Shown piece after piece: positions 8,179-16,688 of a DNA stretch of 44,971 bases. Within the stretch, counting starts at the first letter, position 1, and each line of letters starts with the position of its first letter. The stretch is from Gemmatimonadota bacterium (GTDB lineage: Bacteria > Gemmatimonadota > Gemmatimonadetes > Gemmatimonadales > GWC2-71-9): NCBI GenBank assembly GCA_022562295.1, contig JADFPO010000018.1:1-44971 (forward strand), read 5' to 3'. A program made the translations under genes and the position numbers. The notes beneath the pieces were generated by a model. The model was not told the DNA's origin, ran no database searches, and saw nothing but the letters and a program-made list of their open reading frames with translations.

Positions 8179-8412
8179 CTATTCCCCGGCGCGCAGGCGC
8201 TCCCGCTCTTGCTGTTGCTGAATCAACCGTTCGGCGAACTCCAGCCGTTCCTCGAGATCCAACACGCGGTCGTCCATCTGATGCAGGAGATCGAGGTCGG
8301 CGTCGTTCAAGCCGGCTGCCGGCACGCGACCCGCCAGCCGGTCGGCCAGGGCTTTTCCGATCGGGCTTTTGACGATGACCATCACCATTAACAACAAGAA
8401 AAGAGCGCTCAT
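8179..8412 (-). CDS. Small membrane protein with coiled-coil tail
   Basis: The 77-residue protein starts MSALFLLLMVMVIVKSPIG, one N-terminal membrane helix. It ends in a charged heptad-like stretch (LHQMDDRVLDLEERLEFAERLIQQQ) typical of a coiled coil. The architecture recalls PspB-like phage-shock proteins but I cannot assign it to that family with certainty. It lies 101 bases upstream of the M24 peptidase gene on the same strand and may be cotranscribed. The coding status is supported by the coherent helix plus coiled coil rather than by homology. Confidence 0.55.
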   Translation of the reverse strand: MSALFLLLMVMVIVKSPIGKALADRLAGRVPAAGLNDADLDLLHQMDDRVLDLEERLEFAERLIQQQQERERLRAGE

Positions 8413-8511
8413 GAGCTATGGAAGGTAACTACTGGGGGAGCCGCGGGGGAACGTCCTTGACGGCTGTAGATCCGGAGCCGCGTCATCGGTCACAAGCCGG
8501 TGCCGAGCACA

Positions 8512-9258
8512 CTACCGACCGCCGGTCATCTTTCGGAAGAACCGCCGCAGCGGGTCGTACGCCTCGTCGACAACGCGTTCCTTCAAGGGAATGATTGCGT
8601 TATCGGTGATAGTAATGTTTTCGGGACACACGTTCGTGCAGCACTTGGTGATGTTACAGTAGCCGATTCCCTGGTCCGTGCGGAGAGCCTCGAGTCGGTT
8701 CTCGGTGTCGAGCGGGTGCATCTCGAGCGCGGCCACGTGAACCAAAAACCGCGGTCCGATGAATCCGTCGAACAGCTGGTGCTCGCGCAGCACGTGACAC
8801 ACGTCTTGGCACAAGAAACACTCGACACACTTACGAAACTCCATGACGCGATCGACATCGCTCTGCGCCATGCGCCACGTCCCGTCCTCGGCGTCAGGGG
8901 GCCGGGGCTTGAACGGCTTGATTCTCTTCTTGATCTCGAAGTTCCACGAAACATCTGTCACGAGGTCCTTCACCAAGGGGAATGCCTTCATCGGGTGCAG
9001 TGTGACGGGTTTTTCCAGCGGTAGTTCATTCAAGCGCGTCATGCACATCAGCTTCGGCACTCCATTCACCTCTGCCGAACACGACCCGCACTTACCCGCC
9101 TTGCAGTTCCAGCGCACAGCGAGGTCGTTGGCTTCGTCTGCTTGAATCTGGAGAACGGCATCCAGCACGACCATTCCTTCGGACACCTCCGTGGTGTAGT
9201 CGCGTAACTCGCCCCCGTCCGCGTCCCCGCGCCAAATCCTGAACGTGGCCTTCGCCAT
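8512..9258 (-). CDS. sdhB: Succinate dehydrogenase/fumarate reductase iron-sulfur subunit
   Basis: This is the electron-transfer subunit that carries electrons from the flavin of SdhA to quinone. The 248 residues hold all three cluster sites: the plant-type [2Fe-2S] site at Cys52, Cys57, Cys60 and Cys72 (CKAGKCGSC), the [4Fe-4S] site CVECFLCQDVC at 144-154, and the third site CNITKCCTNVCP around 201-211. The ATG at 9258 overlaps the TAA of sdhA (TAATG), implying translational coupling. It is the last gene of the sdhCAB set. The short ferredoxin-type domain and gene order resemble the Sdh1-type enzymes of mycobacteria more than the four-subunit proteobacterial enzyme. Confidence 0.92.
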   Translation of the reverse strand: MAKATFRIWRGDADGGELRDYTTEVSEGMVVLDAVLQIQADEANDLAVRWNCKAGKCGSCSAEVNGVPKLMCMTRLNELPLEKPVTLHPMKAFPLVKDLVTDVSWNFEIKKRIKPFKPRPPDAEDGTWRMAQSDVDRVMEFRKCVECFLCQDVCHVLREHQLFDGFIGPRFLVHVAALEMHPLDTENRLEALRTDQGIGYCNITKCCTNVCPENITITDNAIIPLKERVVDEAYDPLRRFFRKMTGGR

Positions 9259-11069
9259 TACTTCATCTCCTCGATGATCGCCCGGAGTTCCGCAGGCATC
9301 TCTCGTTTGGGCTCGCGTGTCAGAGCCATCGAGCCATCGGGGTGCTTCGTGATGACGGTATTCAGATTGCCTTCCGATTCATCCTTCTCGGGGTGGTCTT
9401 CCCGAAAGTGTGCACCGCGACTCTCCTTTCGGGTTATCGCCGATCGGGCGACGGCTTCCGCAACGGTCAGCAGGCTGTGCAGATCGAGAGCCGTGTGCCA
9501 CCCTGGATTGTACACTCGGTTGCCGTTGACGCTGACGCGCTGGGCGCGGTCGCGGAGTTGCTGGATGCCGTCCAGCGCCCGTTGCATGTCTTCCCCCGTG
9601 CGGACGATCCCGACTTGGTCCTGCATCATGTCCTGCAGCGCATTCTGAATCTGATAAGGACCCTCACCGCCCACTCGCTCGAACGGGGCCAGCGTCGCGC
9701 GACCGGCTTCCTCCACCTGGGCGTCGTTAATCGTCCCGGCCCCGCGCTCCTTCGCGAACCGCGCCGCATGCACGCCCGCCCGATTGCCGAACACCAAGAG
9801 GTCGGACAGCGAGTTGCCCCCCAAACGGTTGGCGCCGTGCAGACCCGCAGCGCACTCACCCGCCGCAAACAAACCAGGCACGGTGGACATCTGGGTGTCG
9901 GCGTCCACGCGAACGCCGCCCATCACATAGTGCGTGGTCGGGCCGACCTCCATCGGTTGCTCCGTGATGTCGAGATCCGCCAGTCGCTTGAACTGGTGAT
10001 ACATGCTCGGGAGCTTCTTCTTGATGTGTTCGGCCGCCTTGGGCATCCTCTCCTTGATCCAGGAGATGTCGAGAAATACGCCTCCGTGCGGACTCCCTCG
10101 ACCTTCCTTGATCTCGCGCACGATACATCGTGCGACGTGGTCGCGTGTGAGGAGCTCCGGCGGACGCCGCGCATCGCGATCGCCCTGGGTGTAACGCCAT
10201 CCCTCGTCTTCGCTGTCCGCGGTCGAGCTCACGTAGAGCGGCGGGATGTCGTCGAACATGAATCGGTGTCCGTTGGCGTTCCGCAGCACGCCGCCTTCGC
10301 CACGTACGCCCTCGGTGACCAGGATGCCACGCACGCTCGGCGGCCACATCATGCCCGTTGGGTGGAACTGTATGAACTCCATATCGATGAGTTCGGCACC
10401 CGCATCGTATGCGAGCGTGTGTCCGTCGCCCGTGTATTCCCAGCTGTTGCTCGTGATCTTGAATGCCTTCCCGATGCCGCCCGTGGCCAGCACGACCGCC
10501 TTGGCGTGAAACACCTTGAGGTGCCCCTTCTCGCGGTCGTATGCCAGCGCACCCACCACGCGTTCCCCGTCCTCGAGGAGTGTGATCACGGTACACTCCA
10601 TGTGGACATCCATTCCTTGGTGGACACCGTAGTCTTGCAGGGTCCGGATCATCTCCAGTCCGGTGCGGTCTCCCACGTGCGCAAGCCGCGGGTACGCGTG
10701 CCCGCCGAAATTGCGCTGTAGAATTCGGCCGTCGTCGGTGCGGTCGAACAGGGCTCCCCACGCCTCCAGCTCGCGCACCGTGTCCGGCGCCTCTTTGGCG
10801 TGTAGCTCCGCCATGCGCCAGTTGTTGAGATATTGGCCTCCACGCATCGTGTCGGCGAAATGAACACGCCAATTGTCGCGGTCGTCCACGTTCCCGATCG
10901 CCGCCGCCACGCCTCCCTCGGCCATCACGGTGTGGGCCTTGCCCAGCAGCGACTTGCACACCACGCCCACCGTGGCGCCCTCCGCCGATGCGGCGATGGC
11001 GGCGCGGAGGCCGGCTCCCCCGGCGCCGATGATCAGCACGTCATGTTCATGGATCTGATGTTCCGACAT
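9258..11069 (-). CDS. sdhA: Succinate dehydrogenase/fumarate reductase flavoprotein subunit
   Basis: The catalytic subunit interconverts succinate and fumarate at a covalently bound FAD. The start is ATG 11069, which overlaps the TGA of the upstream anchor gene (TGATG), giving 603 residues. The frame extends to 11273 but that part is the anchor gene read in another frame. The dinucleotide motif VLIIGAGGAGLRAA is at residues 11-24, and His46 in GKAHTVMAEGG is the expected FAD attachment histidine. The substrate region includes MEFIQFHPTG, and the C-terminal domain has RGAHFREDHPE. With sdhB and sdhC it forms a membrane-bound complex II on the cytoplasmic face. The direction of catalysis is not readable from sequence; the aerobic context favours succinate oxidation. 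Confidence 0.92.
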   Translation of the reverse strand: MSEHQIHEHDVLIIGAGGAGLRAAIAASAEGATVGVVCKSLLGKAHTVMAEGGVAAAIGNVDDRDNWRVHFADTMRGGQYLNNWRMAELHAKEAPDTVRELEAWGALFDRTDDGRILQRNFGGHAYPRLAHVGDRTGLEMIRTLQDYGVHQGMDVHMECTVITLLEDGERVVGALAYDREKGHLKVFHAKAVVLATGGIGKAFKITSNSWEYTGDGHTLAYDAGAELIDMEFIQFHPTGMMWPPSVRGILVTEGVRGEGGVLRNANGHRFMFDDIPPLYVSSTADSEDEGWRYTQGDRDARRPPELLTRDHVARCIVREIKEGRGSPHGGVFLDISWIKERMPKAAEHIKKKLPSMYHQFKRLADLDITEQPMEVGPTTHYVMGGVRVDADTQMSTVPGLFAAGECAAGLHGANRLGGNSLSDLLVFGNRAGVHAARFAKERGAGTINDAQVEEAGRATLAPFERVGGEGPYQIQNALQDMMQDQVGIVRTGEDMQRALDGIQQLRDRAQRVSVNGNRVYNPGWHTALDLHSLLTVAEAVARSAITRKESRGAHFREDHPEKDESEGNLNTVITKHPDGSMALTREPKREMPAELRAIIEEMK

Positions 11070-11872
11070 CAGAAGATCCTCCAGTCGGTCCAGATCCCCA
11101 TCGAGCACATGCGGACGTAAACATCCGAAAACCCAACCCAGACCAGGCTCATCCAGGCAAACAGCATGTGGCGCTGGTTGAGACACCCGACGCAGCTGTA
11201 CGCGGTGCGCCGCATCGGGCGCTTGGAGAGATGGTCGAAGCGGCCGCCCACCAAGTGGCGGAGCGAGTGACACCCCAGCGTATAACCGCTCAGTAACACC
11301 ACGTTCGTCGCCAGCACTAGCGTGCCAATTCCCATCCCGAACGTGGTCTCACCCGTCACCGCGTTTTCGAACCACAGGGCGTTCCAGACATCGGTTGACA
11401 GGATGACGAGAAAACCCAGAGCAAGGTACATGAAGTACCGATGGATGTTCTGCAGGATCAGAGGAAACGAATTCTCACCGCGGAACCGCTTGCGAGGCTC
11501 TCCGACCGCGCAGTTGGGGGGGTCGGCCCAAAACGCTTTGTAATACGCGCCGCGGTAGTAGTAGCAAGTCAGGCGAAACCCCACCGGGACCCAAAGAATC
11601 AGGAACGCCGGCGACCACGGGAGCCAGCTGAACCACCACGCGGGCTTGGGGCCGAACAAACTGTGCGGTGAGTCGCCGAACAGCTCGGGCGAATAGAATG
11701 GCGACAAATAGGGGCCGAAATGGTAGTGCTCGCCCTGAAAAGCCGCCCAAGTCGAGTACAGGATGAATGCGCTCAGGCCAAAAAACACGGTGGTGGGTTG
11801 TAGCCACCACGCGTCACTGCGGGCGGTTTGCCCAAAGCCGTCCGTCTTCAACGAAATCGTCGCGTGCGTCAT
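11069..11872 (-). CDS. sdhC: Succinate dehydrogenase membrane anchor, Sdh1-type
   Basis: The 267-residue protein has about five membrane helices, for example PTTVFFGLSAFILYSTW, WSPAFLILWVPVGF, YLALGFLVILSTDV and IGTLVLATNVVLLSGYTLG. Several histidines in or near helices (NIHRYFMY, GCHSLRHL) could ligate heme or approach quinone. It is longer than ordinary SdhC or SdhD and resembles the single fused anchor of mycobacterial Sdh1 (Rv0249c type). It also has extra aromatic/periplasmic loops, such as GEHYHFGPYLSPFYSPELFG. It is the first gene of sdhCAB and its stop overlaps the sdhA start. The 227 bases upstream contain the likely promoter, but I could not identify a clear one. Confidence 0.82.
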   Translation of the reverse strand: MTHATISLKTDGFGQTARSDAWWLQPTTVFFGLSAFILYSTWAAFQGEHYHFGPYLSPFYSPELFGDSPHSLFGPKPAWWFSWLPWSPAFLILWVPVGFRLTCYYYRGAYYKAFWADPPNCAVGEPRKRFRGENSFPLILQNIHRYFMYLALGFLVILSTDVWNALWFENAVTGETTFGMGIGTLVLATNVVLLSGYTLGCHSLRHLVGGRFDHLSKRPMRRTAYSCVGCLNQRHMLFAWMSLVWVGFSDVYVRMCSMGIWTDWRIF

Positions 11873-12099
11873 GAGTACGGGGGTGAAGTGAAGAGATATT
11901 CCAGTCGCAGCGTAGAATACGGTGAGACCGCGGTCAGGGCCAGTGGCGTTTGCTGAGGAGCGTCATCGCACGCGAGCGGGCGCGCGTCGAGGACGGTGCG
12001 GCCGTGCAGTACGGTCAATGCGCCATTAGCCGTGCGCAGAGCCGGGGCGGGGCGAACGTCGCGCAACTGCGGTCATGGGATGGATCGCCCTGCGGGTAT

Positions 12100-13386
12100 T
12101 CAGTCCTGCCACTTCCCGCCGACGCAGGTTCCGGCTATGGCCTCGTTTCCGGTACCGAACACGAACGCTTCCAACAGCGTCGTTTCGTCGCATCCTTGCA
12201 AGGATGGTGCGGACAAGTCGATGGCGACCAAATCAGCCCACTTCCCAGGCCTGATGGCGCCGGCGTCAACGCCGAGCGCCCGCGCGCCGTTTTCCGTCGC
12301 GATGCGTATCAGGGCCCGTGCGGTGCTTCCCTCAGCGTCGGTGTAGACGCCTCTCGTGTAGTTGACGACCCGCTGGCCGAACTCGAGCCACCGCATTTCT
12401 TCGGTCATGCAGATCCGGGCGTTGGAATCGGTTCCCAGGGTGACGCGCGTTGCGAGATCTCGCTCGGCAGGCAGCGCGGGAATCCCGTCCCCCAAGCTCC
12501 CCTCGGTCAGCGGGCAGACGCACACGGTGCCGCCGTTGTCGATGAACCGCTCCATGTCTTTGGGGGTCGTATGCGTACAGTGCACCGCCGTGACATTGGT
12601 CATGGTGCTCAGGGCGCTGTTCAAGACGGCCATCGGAGGTTTGCCGTACGAGGTGATGGCGTCGTCGATTTCCTTGCGTTGCTCCTCCACGTGCATGTGG
12701 AACGGCAATCCGCGTCGAATCGACTCCTCGTGAAGGTCAACGACGTCGTCCAACTTCGCAGCTCGTATGCTGTGTACCACCACGCCAAGACTTTGTGTCC
12801 GGGTATCGAGCATACCGGCCAGCTCGCTCATCCGCTCCCAATACACCTCCGGAGACGCGACGCGAAACCGCTGCTGCGCAGGCTCGAGAGGTTGGCCGAT
12901 ACCACCCGTCTTGTAGAACGCGTTCAACAAGACGATTCGCACATTGGCGCTGGCTGCCGCTCTCAGCACCGCCCCATCGAGCGCGAAATCTTCGCCGTCG
13001 CCTGAGTGGTGGAAATAATGGAACTCGCCCACAGTTGTGATACCTGCCGCGCGCATTTCCCGAAAGGCCTGCAGACTCAGGTCGTAGAACGACTCCTCAT
13101 CGAGTTCCCGAACGAGGCCGTACATGGCCTCCCGCCAGGTCCAGAAGGTGCCGGCGCCATCGGGAAACTGCTCGCCCACACCCCGAAGCCCCCGTTGAAA
13201 TGCGTGGGAGTGGCTGTTGACCAGGCCGGGCAGCAGTGCTTGCTGGTGTAGACGCTTGGTGGGAGTCAGACCGAGTCGTCCGATGTCGGCGATCCGGCCG
13301 TCGGGGTCGATGACGACCTGGATCCCTTCCTCGAACTCCGCGCCGGTCCAGGTCAAGTCGCCCTGCACGACCTCAGTTTCGGTCAC
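12100..13386 (-). CDS. hutF: Formiminoglutamate deiminase-type amidohydrolase (HutF-like)
   Basis: This 428-residue protein is of the amidohydrolase superfamily. HutF converts N-formimino-glutamate to N-formylglutamate and ammonia in histidine degradation. The family hallmarks are NSHSHAFQRGLRG (His59, His61 metal ligands) and FWTWREAMYGLV. Later come HMHVEEQRKEI, the VHCTHT histidine and the Asp in TLGTDSNARI. It ends the minus-strand series thrC, amidase, M20, hutF, starting seven bases after the M20 stop. No hutH, hutU or hutI gene is present here, so the histidine-pathway role rests on family resemblance alone and related guanidino or formimino substrates are possible. Confidence 0.78.
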   Translation of the reverse strand: MTETEVVQGDLTWTGAEFEEGIQVVIDPDGRIADIGRLGLTPTKRLHQQALLPGLVNSHSHAFQRGLRGVGEQFPDGAGTFWTWREAMYGLVRELDEESFYDLSLQAFREMRAAGITTVGEFHYFHHSGDGEDFALDGAVLRAAASANVRIVLLNAFYKTGGIGQPLEPAQQRFRVASPEVYWERMSELAGMLDTRTQSLGVVVHSIRAAKLDDVVDLHEESIRRGLPFHMHVEEQRKEIDDAITSYGKPPMAVLNSALSTMTNVTAVHCTHTTPKDMERFIDNGGTVCVCPLTEGSLGDGIPALPAERDLATRVTLGTDSNARICMTEEMRWLEFGQRVVNYTRGVYTDAEGSTARALIRIATENGARALGVDAGAIRPGKWADLVAIDLSAPSLQGCDETTLLEAFVFGTGNEAIAGTCVGGKWQD

Positions 13387-13393
13387 GGGACGA

Positions 13394-14542
13394 TCACTTC
13401 GGTGTGAGACAGTGCCGCTCGATCACGCGCTCCACCAGTTCGCTTCCGCGCCGCATCTCCGAAATCGGGATCGATTCGTTGGGCTTGTGGGCGACTTCGA
13501 TCGAGCCCGGTCCCCAAATGACGCACTCCAGGCCCATCGTTTGCAGCCACCCCGCGTCCGTCGCATACGATGCGCTGTGGGTGTCGGCTTGCTCGACCTG
13601 CTGACACGCGGTGCGATAGATGTGTGCCTGGTCGTCGAGGAGCATTGGCGGGCTCTCGCAAAGCACTTGCATGTCGTAGTGCGAATCCCCGAGCGCATTG
13701 TCCAGCGCGGTGCGGATGCGGTCGAGGATCGGCGTGGCTTCCATCCCCGGCAACAGGCGGAATCCCGCGTGCAACTCACAGTGATCGGGAACCACGTTCA
13801 CCGCCACGCCGCCGCCCACCTGGGCTACGTTCAACGGCACGTAGGGAACCTCGGGGAAAAATTCTCGGTGTTCCGGTGTCTCCTGCTCGAGCTCTCGACG
13901 CAAATCTGCCAGCGCGACGATCATGCGCCCAACGGGTTCGATGGCATTGACCCCCAGGTGAGGATACCCGCTGTGCGCCGGCACGCCCTCGACGGTGAAG
14001 CGCAGGTTCACGTGCCCTTTGTGCATGCGGATGACGCGAAGCGAAGTCGGTTCCCCGATGATCGCGCTGCGCGGCAGCGTTTCGGCGTCAGGCCATGTGT
14101 CCGCAAGGTGCTTGGCGCCGATCGTGCCGACCTCCTCATCGTACGTGAACACGAGCACGAGCGGATACAAGAGCTTGGTGAGATCCAGTCGGGCGGCCGC
14201 GTTGGCGGCGATGGCCAGGAAGCCCTTCATGTCGCTGCTTCCACGACCGGCCAGTGCGTCGCCGGTTTCGGCCAGCGCAAATGGATCCGACAACCATCCC
14301 TCCTCGTCAGCGGGCACGACATCCATGTGTCCCGAGAGGACGAGCCCGTTTCGGTGTTCGTCCGTGTCTGGCCCGAACGCGATAACGACGTTGGTCTTGG
14401 TGCCGTCCGGCGACGGATTGCGTTGGATGCCCACTCCCGGGCGGTCGAGATACTCACACAGGAAATCCGCGATGGGCAGGTTGCTGTTGCGACTGACGGA
14501 GTCGAAACCCACCAGCTGCCTCAGCAGCTGCTGGTCATTCAT
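13394..14542 (-). CDS. M20 family deacylase, acetylornithine deacetylase-like
   Basis: The 382-residue protein resembles ArgE, a two-zinc M20 amidohydrolase that removes N-acyl groups from amino acids. Metal and catalytic residues are visible: His72 and Asp74 in SGHMDVVPA, Asp104 in GRGSSDMKG, and the Glu136-Glu137 pair in TYDEEVGT. The dimerisation lid starts near RMHKGHVNLRF, and a late histidine is in EVAHKPNESI. It lies immediately before hutF in the same direction, which raises the possibility that it deacylates N-formyl- or N-acetyl-glutamate-like compounds rather than acetylornithine. No other arginine biosynthesis gene is present. The substrate assignment is therefore open. Confidence 0.8.
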   Translation of the reverse strand: MNDQQLLRQLVGFDSVSRNSNLPIADFLCEYLDRPGVGIQRNPSPDGTKTNVVIAFGPDTDEHRNGLVLSGHMDVVPADEEGWLSDPFALAETGDALAGRGSSDMKGFLAIAANAAARLDLTKLLYPLVLVFTYDEEVGTIGAKHLADTWPDAETLPRSAIIGEPTSLRVIRMHKGHVNLRFTVEGVPAHSGYPHLGVNAIEPVGRMIVALADLRRELEQETPEHREFFPEVPYVPLNVAQVGGGVAVNVVPDHCELHAGFRLLPGMEATPILDRIRTALDNALGDSHYDMQVLCESPPMLLDDQAHIYRTACQQVEQADTHSASYATDAGWLQTMGLECVIWGPGSIEVAHKPNESIPISEMRRGSELVERVIERHCLTPK

Positions 14543-14587
14543 GCATGACTGTCGTGGAGTGTTGTTCGTTGCATGCCGTCGCCGATC

Positions 14588-15400
14588 TCACGATAGCTCA
14601 TCCTCGGAGACGGGTAGGTCTTCTACGTAGCAGGGGTACTCGCGCTTGGCATGCGCCGATACCGATCGGTAGATATCGGCCGCCACCACGAGCTCGTCCG
14701 CCGACGTTTCGGCGATCACGACTCCGGAGGGATCGACGATCCAACCCAGTCCTCCGAAGTCGATTCCCTGTTCCTCGCCGGCCCGGTTCGAACTCGCGAC
14801 ATAGCATCCGGACACGACCGCTGCCATTTGAACCGCGGTCCTCCACCGATGGAGCGTGGACACCGGGGTGGCTCGCGGTACCACGATCAGGTCTGCGCCG
14901 GAGCGACCGTAGTGACGGGCCCACTCGTTGAACATGATGTCGGTACAAATGAGAAAGGCGACCTTCAGGCCCCCCACCTCGGCGATCTCGAACTGGCGCT
15001 GCCCTCCTTCGAACCACTGCGTTTCGTGCCAACCTTCTTCGTTCGGGAAGAACTGTTTGGTGTGGACGGGTGACGTGCCGGGGCCGCCCTCCCATACGAA
15101 ACCCTCGTTCACGCTGCTTCCTTCCTCGAAGGTCGGATGGCTTCCAAACACCACCGAGGCTCCCAAGTCGCCGTAGTGCCCAATGCCCTGCTCGTGCAGG
15201 CGCTGTACCGAGAGTAGATCATCAAACGAAGGTTCGGCCCGCGCGCACAGCCACGGCCCGAATGGCATCTCGTTGAGGAGGAACATGTCCGCCTTCACAG
15301 CGCGTGCGTCTGCGGCAAGCGCCTGCCAGCCTTCATCGCCTGGCGTCATGACGACGGGTGCCTCGCAGACGGCGAGTCGGACGGGGCCTTCGGTGTTCAC
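14588..15400 (-). CDS. Carbon-nitrogen hydrolase (nitrilase superfamily amidase)
   Basis: The start is GTG 15400, which overlaps the TGA of thrC by the four bases GTGA. This gives 270 residues; the frame upstream of it is only thrC in another phase. The Glu-Lys-Cys triad of the superfamily is visible: Glu44 in LLNEMPFGPW, Lys115 in HTKQFFPNEEGW, Cys152 in FLICTDIMFNEW. The family hydrolyses amide or carbamoyl bonds in small molecules. The FFPNEEGWHE loop differs from omega-amidase and from N-carbamoylputrescine amidase as I know them, so the substrate is unknown. The tight coupling to thrC and the nearby M20 and hutF genes suggest amino-acid-derived amides. Confidence 0.8.
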   Translation of the reverse strand: MNTEGPVRLAVCEAPVVMTPGDEGWQALAADARAVKADMFLLNEMPFGPWLCARAEPSFDDLLSVQRLHEQGIGHYGDLGASVVFGSHPTFEEGSSVNEGFVWEGGPGTSPVHTKQFFPNEEGWHETQWFEGGQRQFEIAEVGGLKVAFLICTDIMFNEWARHYGRSGADLIVVPRATPVSTLHRWRTAVQMAAVVSGCYVASSNRAGEEQGIDFGGLGWIVDPSGVVIAETSADELVVAADIYRSVSAHAKREYPCYVEDLPVSEDELS

Positions 15401-16452
15401 AGTTTCAAGACCTTTCGAACCGCGTCGATATTTGCTGGTGCGCTGACCGGCTCCGGACACACGTCCGTGATGGCGGAAGGATCTTTGAGCCCGTGGCCGG
15501 TCAGCGTACACACTATAACAGATGGGACCGGTATTTGGTCGGTGCCACACACCTTTTGCAGGCCGGCGACGGCGGCGGCCGAGGCCGGCTCGGCGAACAC
15601 CCCCTCGGAGGTGGCCAGCAGACGCTGCGCGGCGAGGATCTCTTCATCGGTGACGCAGCCGATCATGCCTCCCGATTCGTCGCGCGCGGCCTCGGCCCCG
15701 TTCCAGCTCGCCGGGTTGCCAATGCGAATCGCCGTGGCCAGTGTCTCCGGGTTTCGCACCGGCCTCCCCTGGACGAGCGGCGCGGCGCCCGATGCCTGGA
15801 ATCCCATCATCCTTGGTGTGCCGCTGGTGATGCCCGCCTCGTGATACAGGCAATATCCCATCCAGTACGCCGTGATGTTGCCCGCGTTGCCCACGGGCAA
15901 GAAGTGGTAGTCGGGGGCCCGGCCGAGCGTGTCGCATATCTCGAATGCCGCCGTCTTCTGACCGTGGAGGCGGTACGGATTGATCGAGTTGACGATCGTC
16001 AATGCATGCTGCTGCGCAATGGCTGAGACCATCTCGAGGGCTTGGTCGAAATTGCCCTCGATGGCTACGATGCGCGCACCGTGCAGCAGCGCTTGGCTCA
16101 GCTTGCCCAGCGCGATCTTGCCTTTTGGAATGAGGACGTAGGCTTCCATACCCGCCTGCGCCGCGTAGGCGGCGGCGGAGGCCGAGGTGTTGCCGGTGGA
16201 GGCACAGATGATGGCACGGGAGCCTTCCGCCGCCGCTTGGGAGATGGCGACGGTCATGCCCCGGTCCTTGAAGGAACCGGTGGGGTTGGCGCCTTCGACC
16301 TTCAGATACAGGTCGCCCGATAGGCCAACGGCTTGTGCCAATCGGGGGGCTGGCAGGAGCGGTGTGTCGCCCTCGAGCAGCGTGACGGCCTTCACGTCCG
16401 AGCCGAGCGGAAGATGCGGTCGAAACTTCTCGATCACGCCCTGCCACTTCAC
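15397..16452 (-). CDS. thrC: Threonine synthase
   Basis: This PLP enzyme converts O-phosphohomoserine to threonine, the last step of threonine synthesis. The 351 residues begin MKWQGVIEKF and show TLLEGDTPLLPAPRLA. Lys62 in NPTGSFKDRGM is the Schiff-base lysine. The phosphate-binding loop is in SVGNAGN-like form (PVGNAGNITAYW), and IICASTGNTSASAAAYAA matches the family. The length fits the short bacterial class. It is the first gene of a four-gene minus-strand run; the following amidase gene overlaps its stop. The divergent 236-base gap to the purine permease gene should hold promoters for both directions. Confidence 0.92.
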   Translation of the reverse strand: MKWQGVIEKFRPHLPLGSDVKAVTLLEGDTPLLPAPRLAQAVGLSGDLYLKVEGANPTGSFKDRGMTVAISQAAAEGSRAIICASTGNTSASAAAYAAQAGMEAYVLIPKGKIALGKLSQALLHGARIVAIEGNFDQALEMVSAIAQQHALTIVNSINPYRLHGQKTAAFEICDTLGRAPDYHFLPVGNAGNITAYWMGYCLYHEAGITSGTPRMMGFQASGAAPLVQGRPVRNPETLATAIRIGNPASWNGAEAARDESGGMIGCVTDEEILAAQRLLATSEGVFAEPASAAAVAGLQKVCGTDQIPVPSVIVCTLTGHGLKDPSAITDVCPEPVSAPANIDAVRKVLKL

Positions 16453-16688
16453 GGACAGTCGATGACCGGGTCCGGACCTTTGGGATGGATGCGCAGCATC
16501 CGGAAAAGATATGCCGGGGTCTCGATGCTCGGCAGTGTTGTGTGTGCTTTGCCTTCGATGGTCTCTCGTTGTGTAACACTAGCGACGTCCCCTTACCTCC
16601 GCTCAGGCGACCGACGAACTTTTGGAGGACACGCGAGGACCTGAGAGGCTGGCGAGTGACAAGACCCAAAGGGCGGGTTGGTTGAGTG

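Noticed and set aside
9342-10721. 459-codon frame opposite sdhA
   Set aside because: Antisense shadow of a highly conserved flavoprotein; no ribosome site or recognisable sequence.
13217-14548. 443-codon frame opposite the M20 gene
   Set aside because: It overlaps a well-supported enzyme gene and its translation is featureless.
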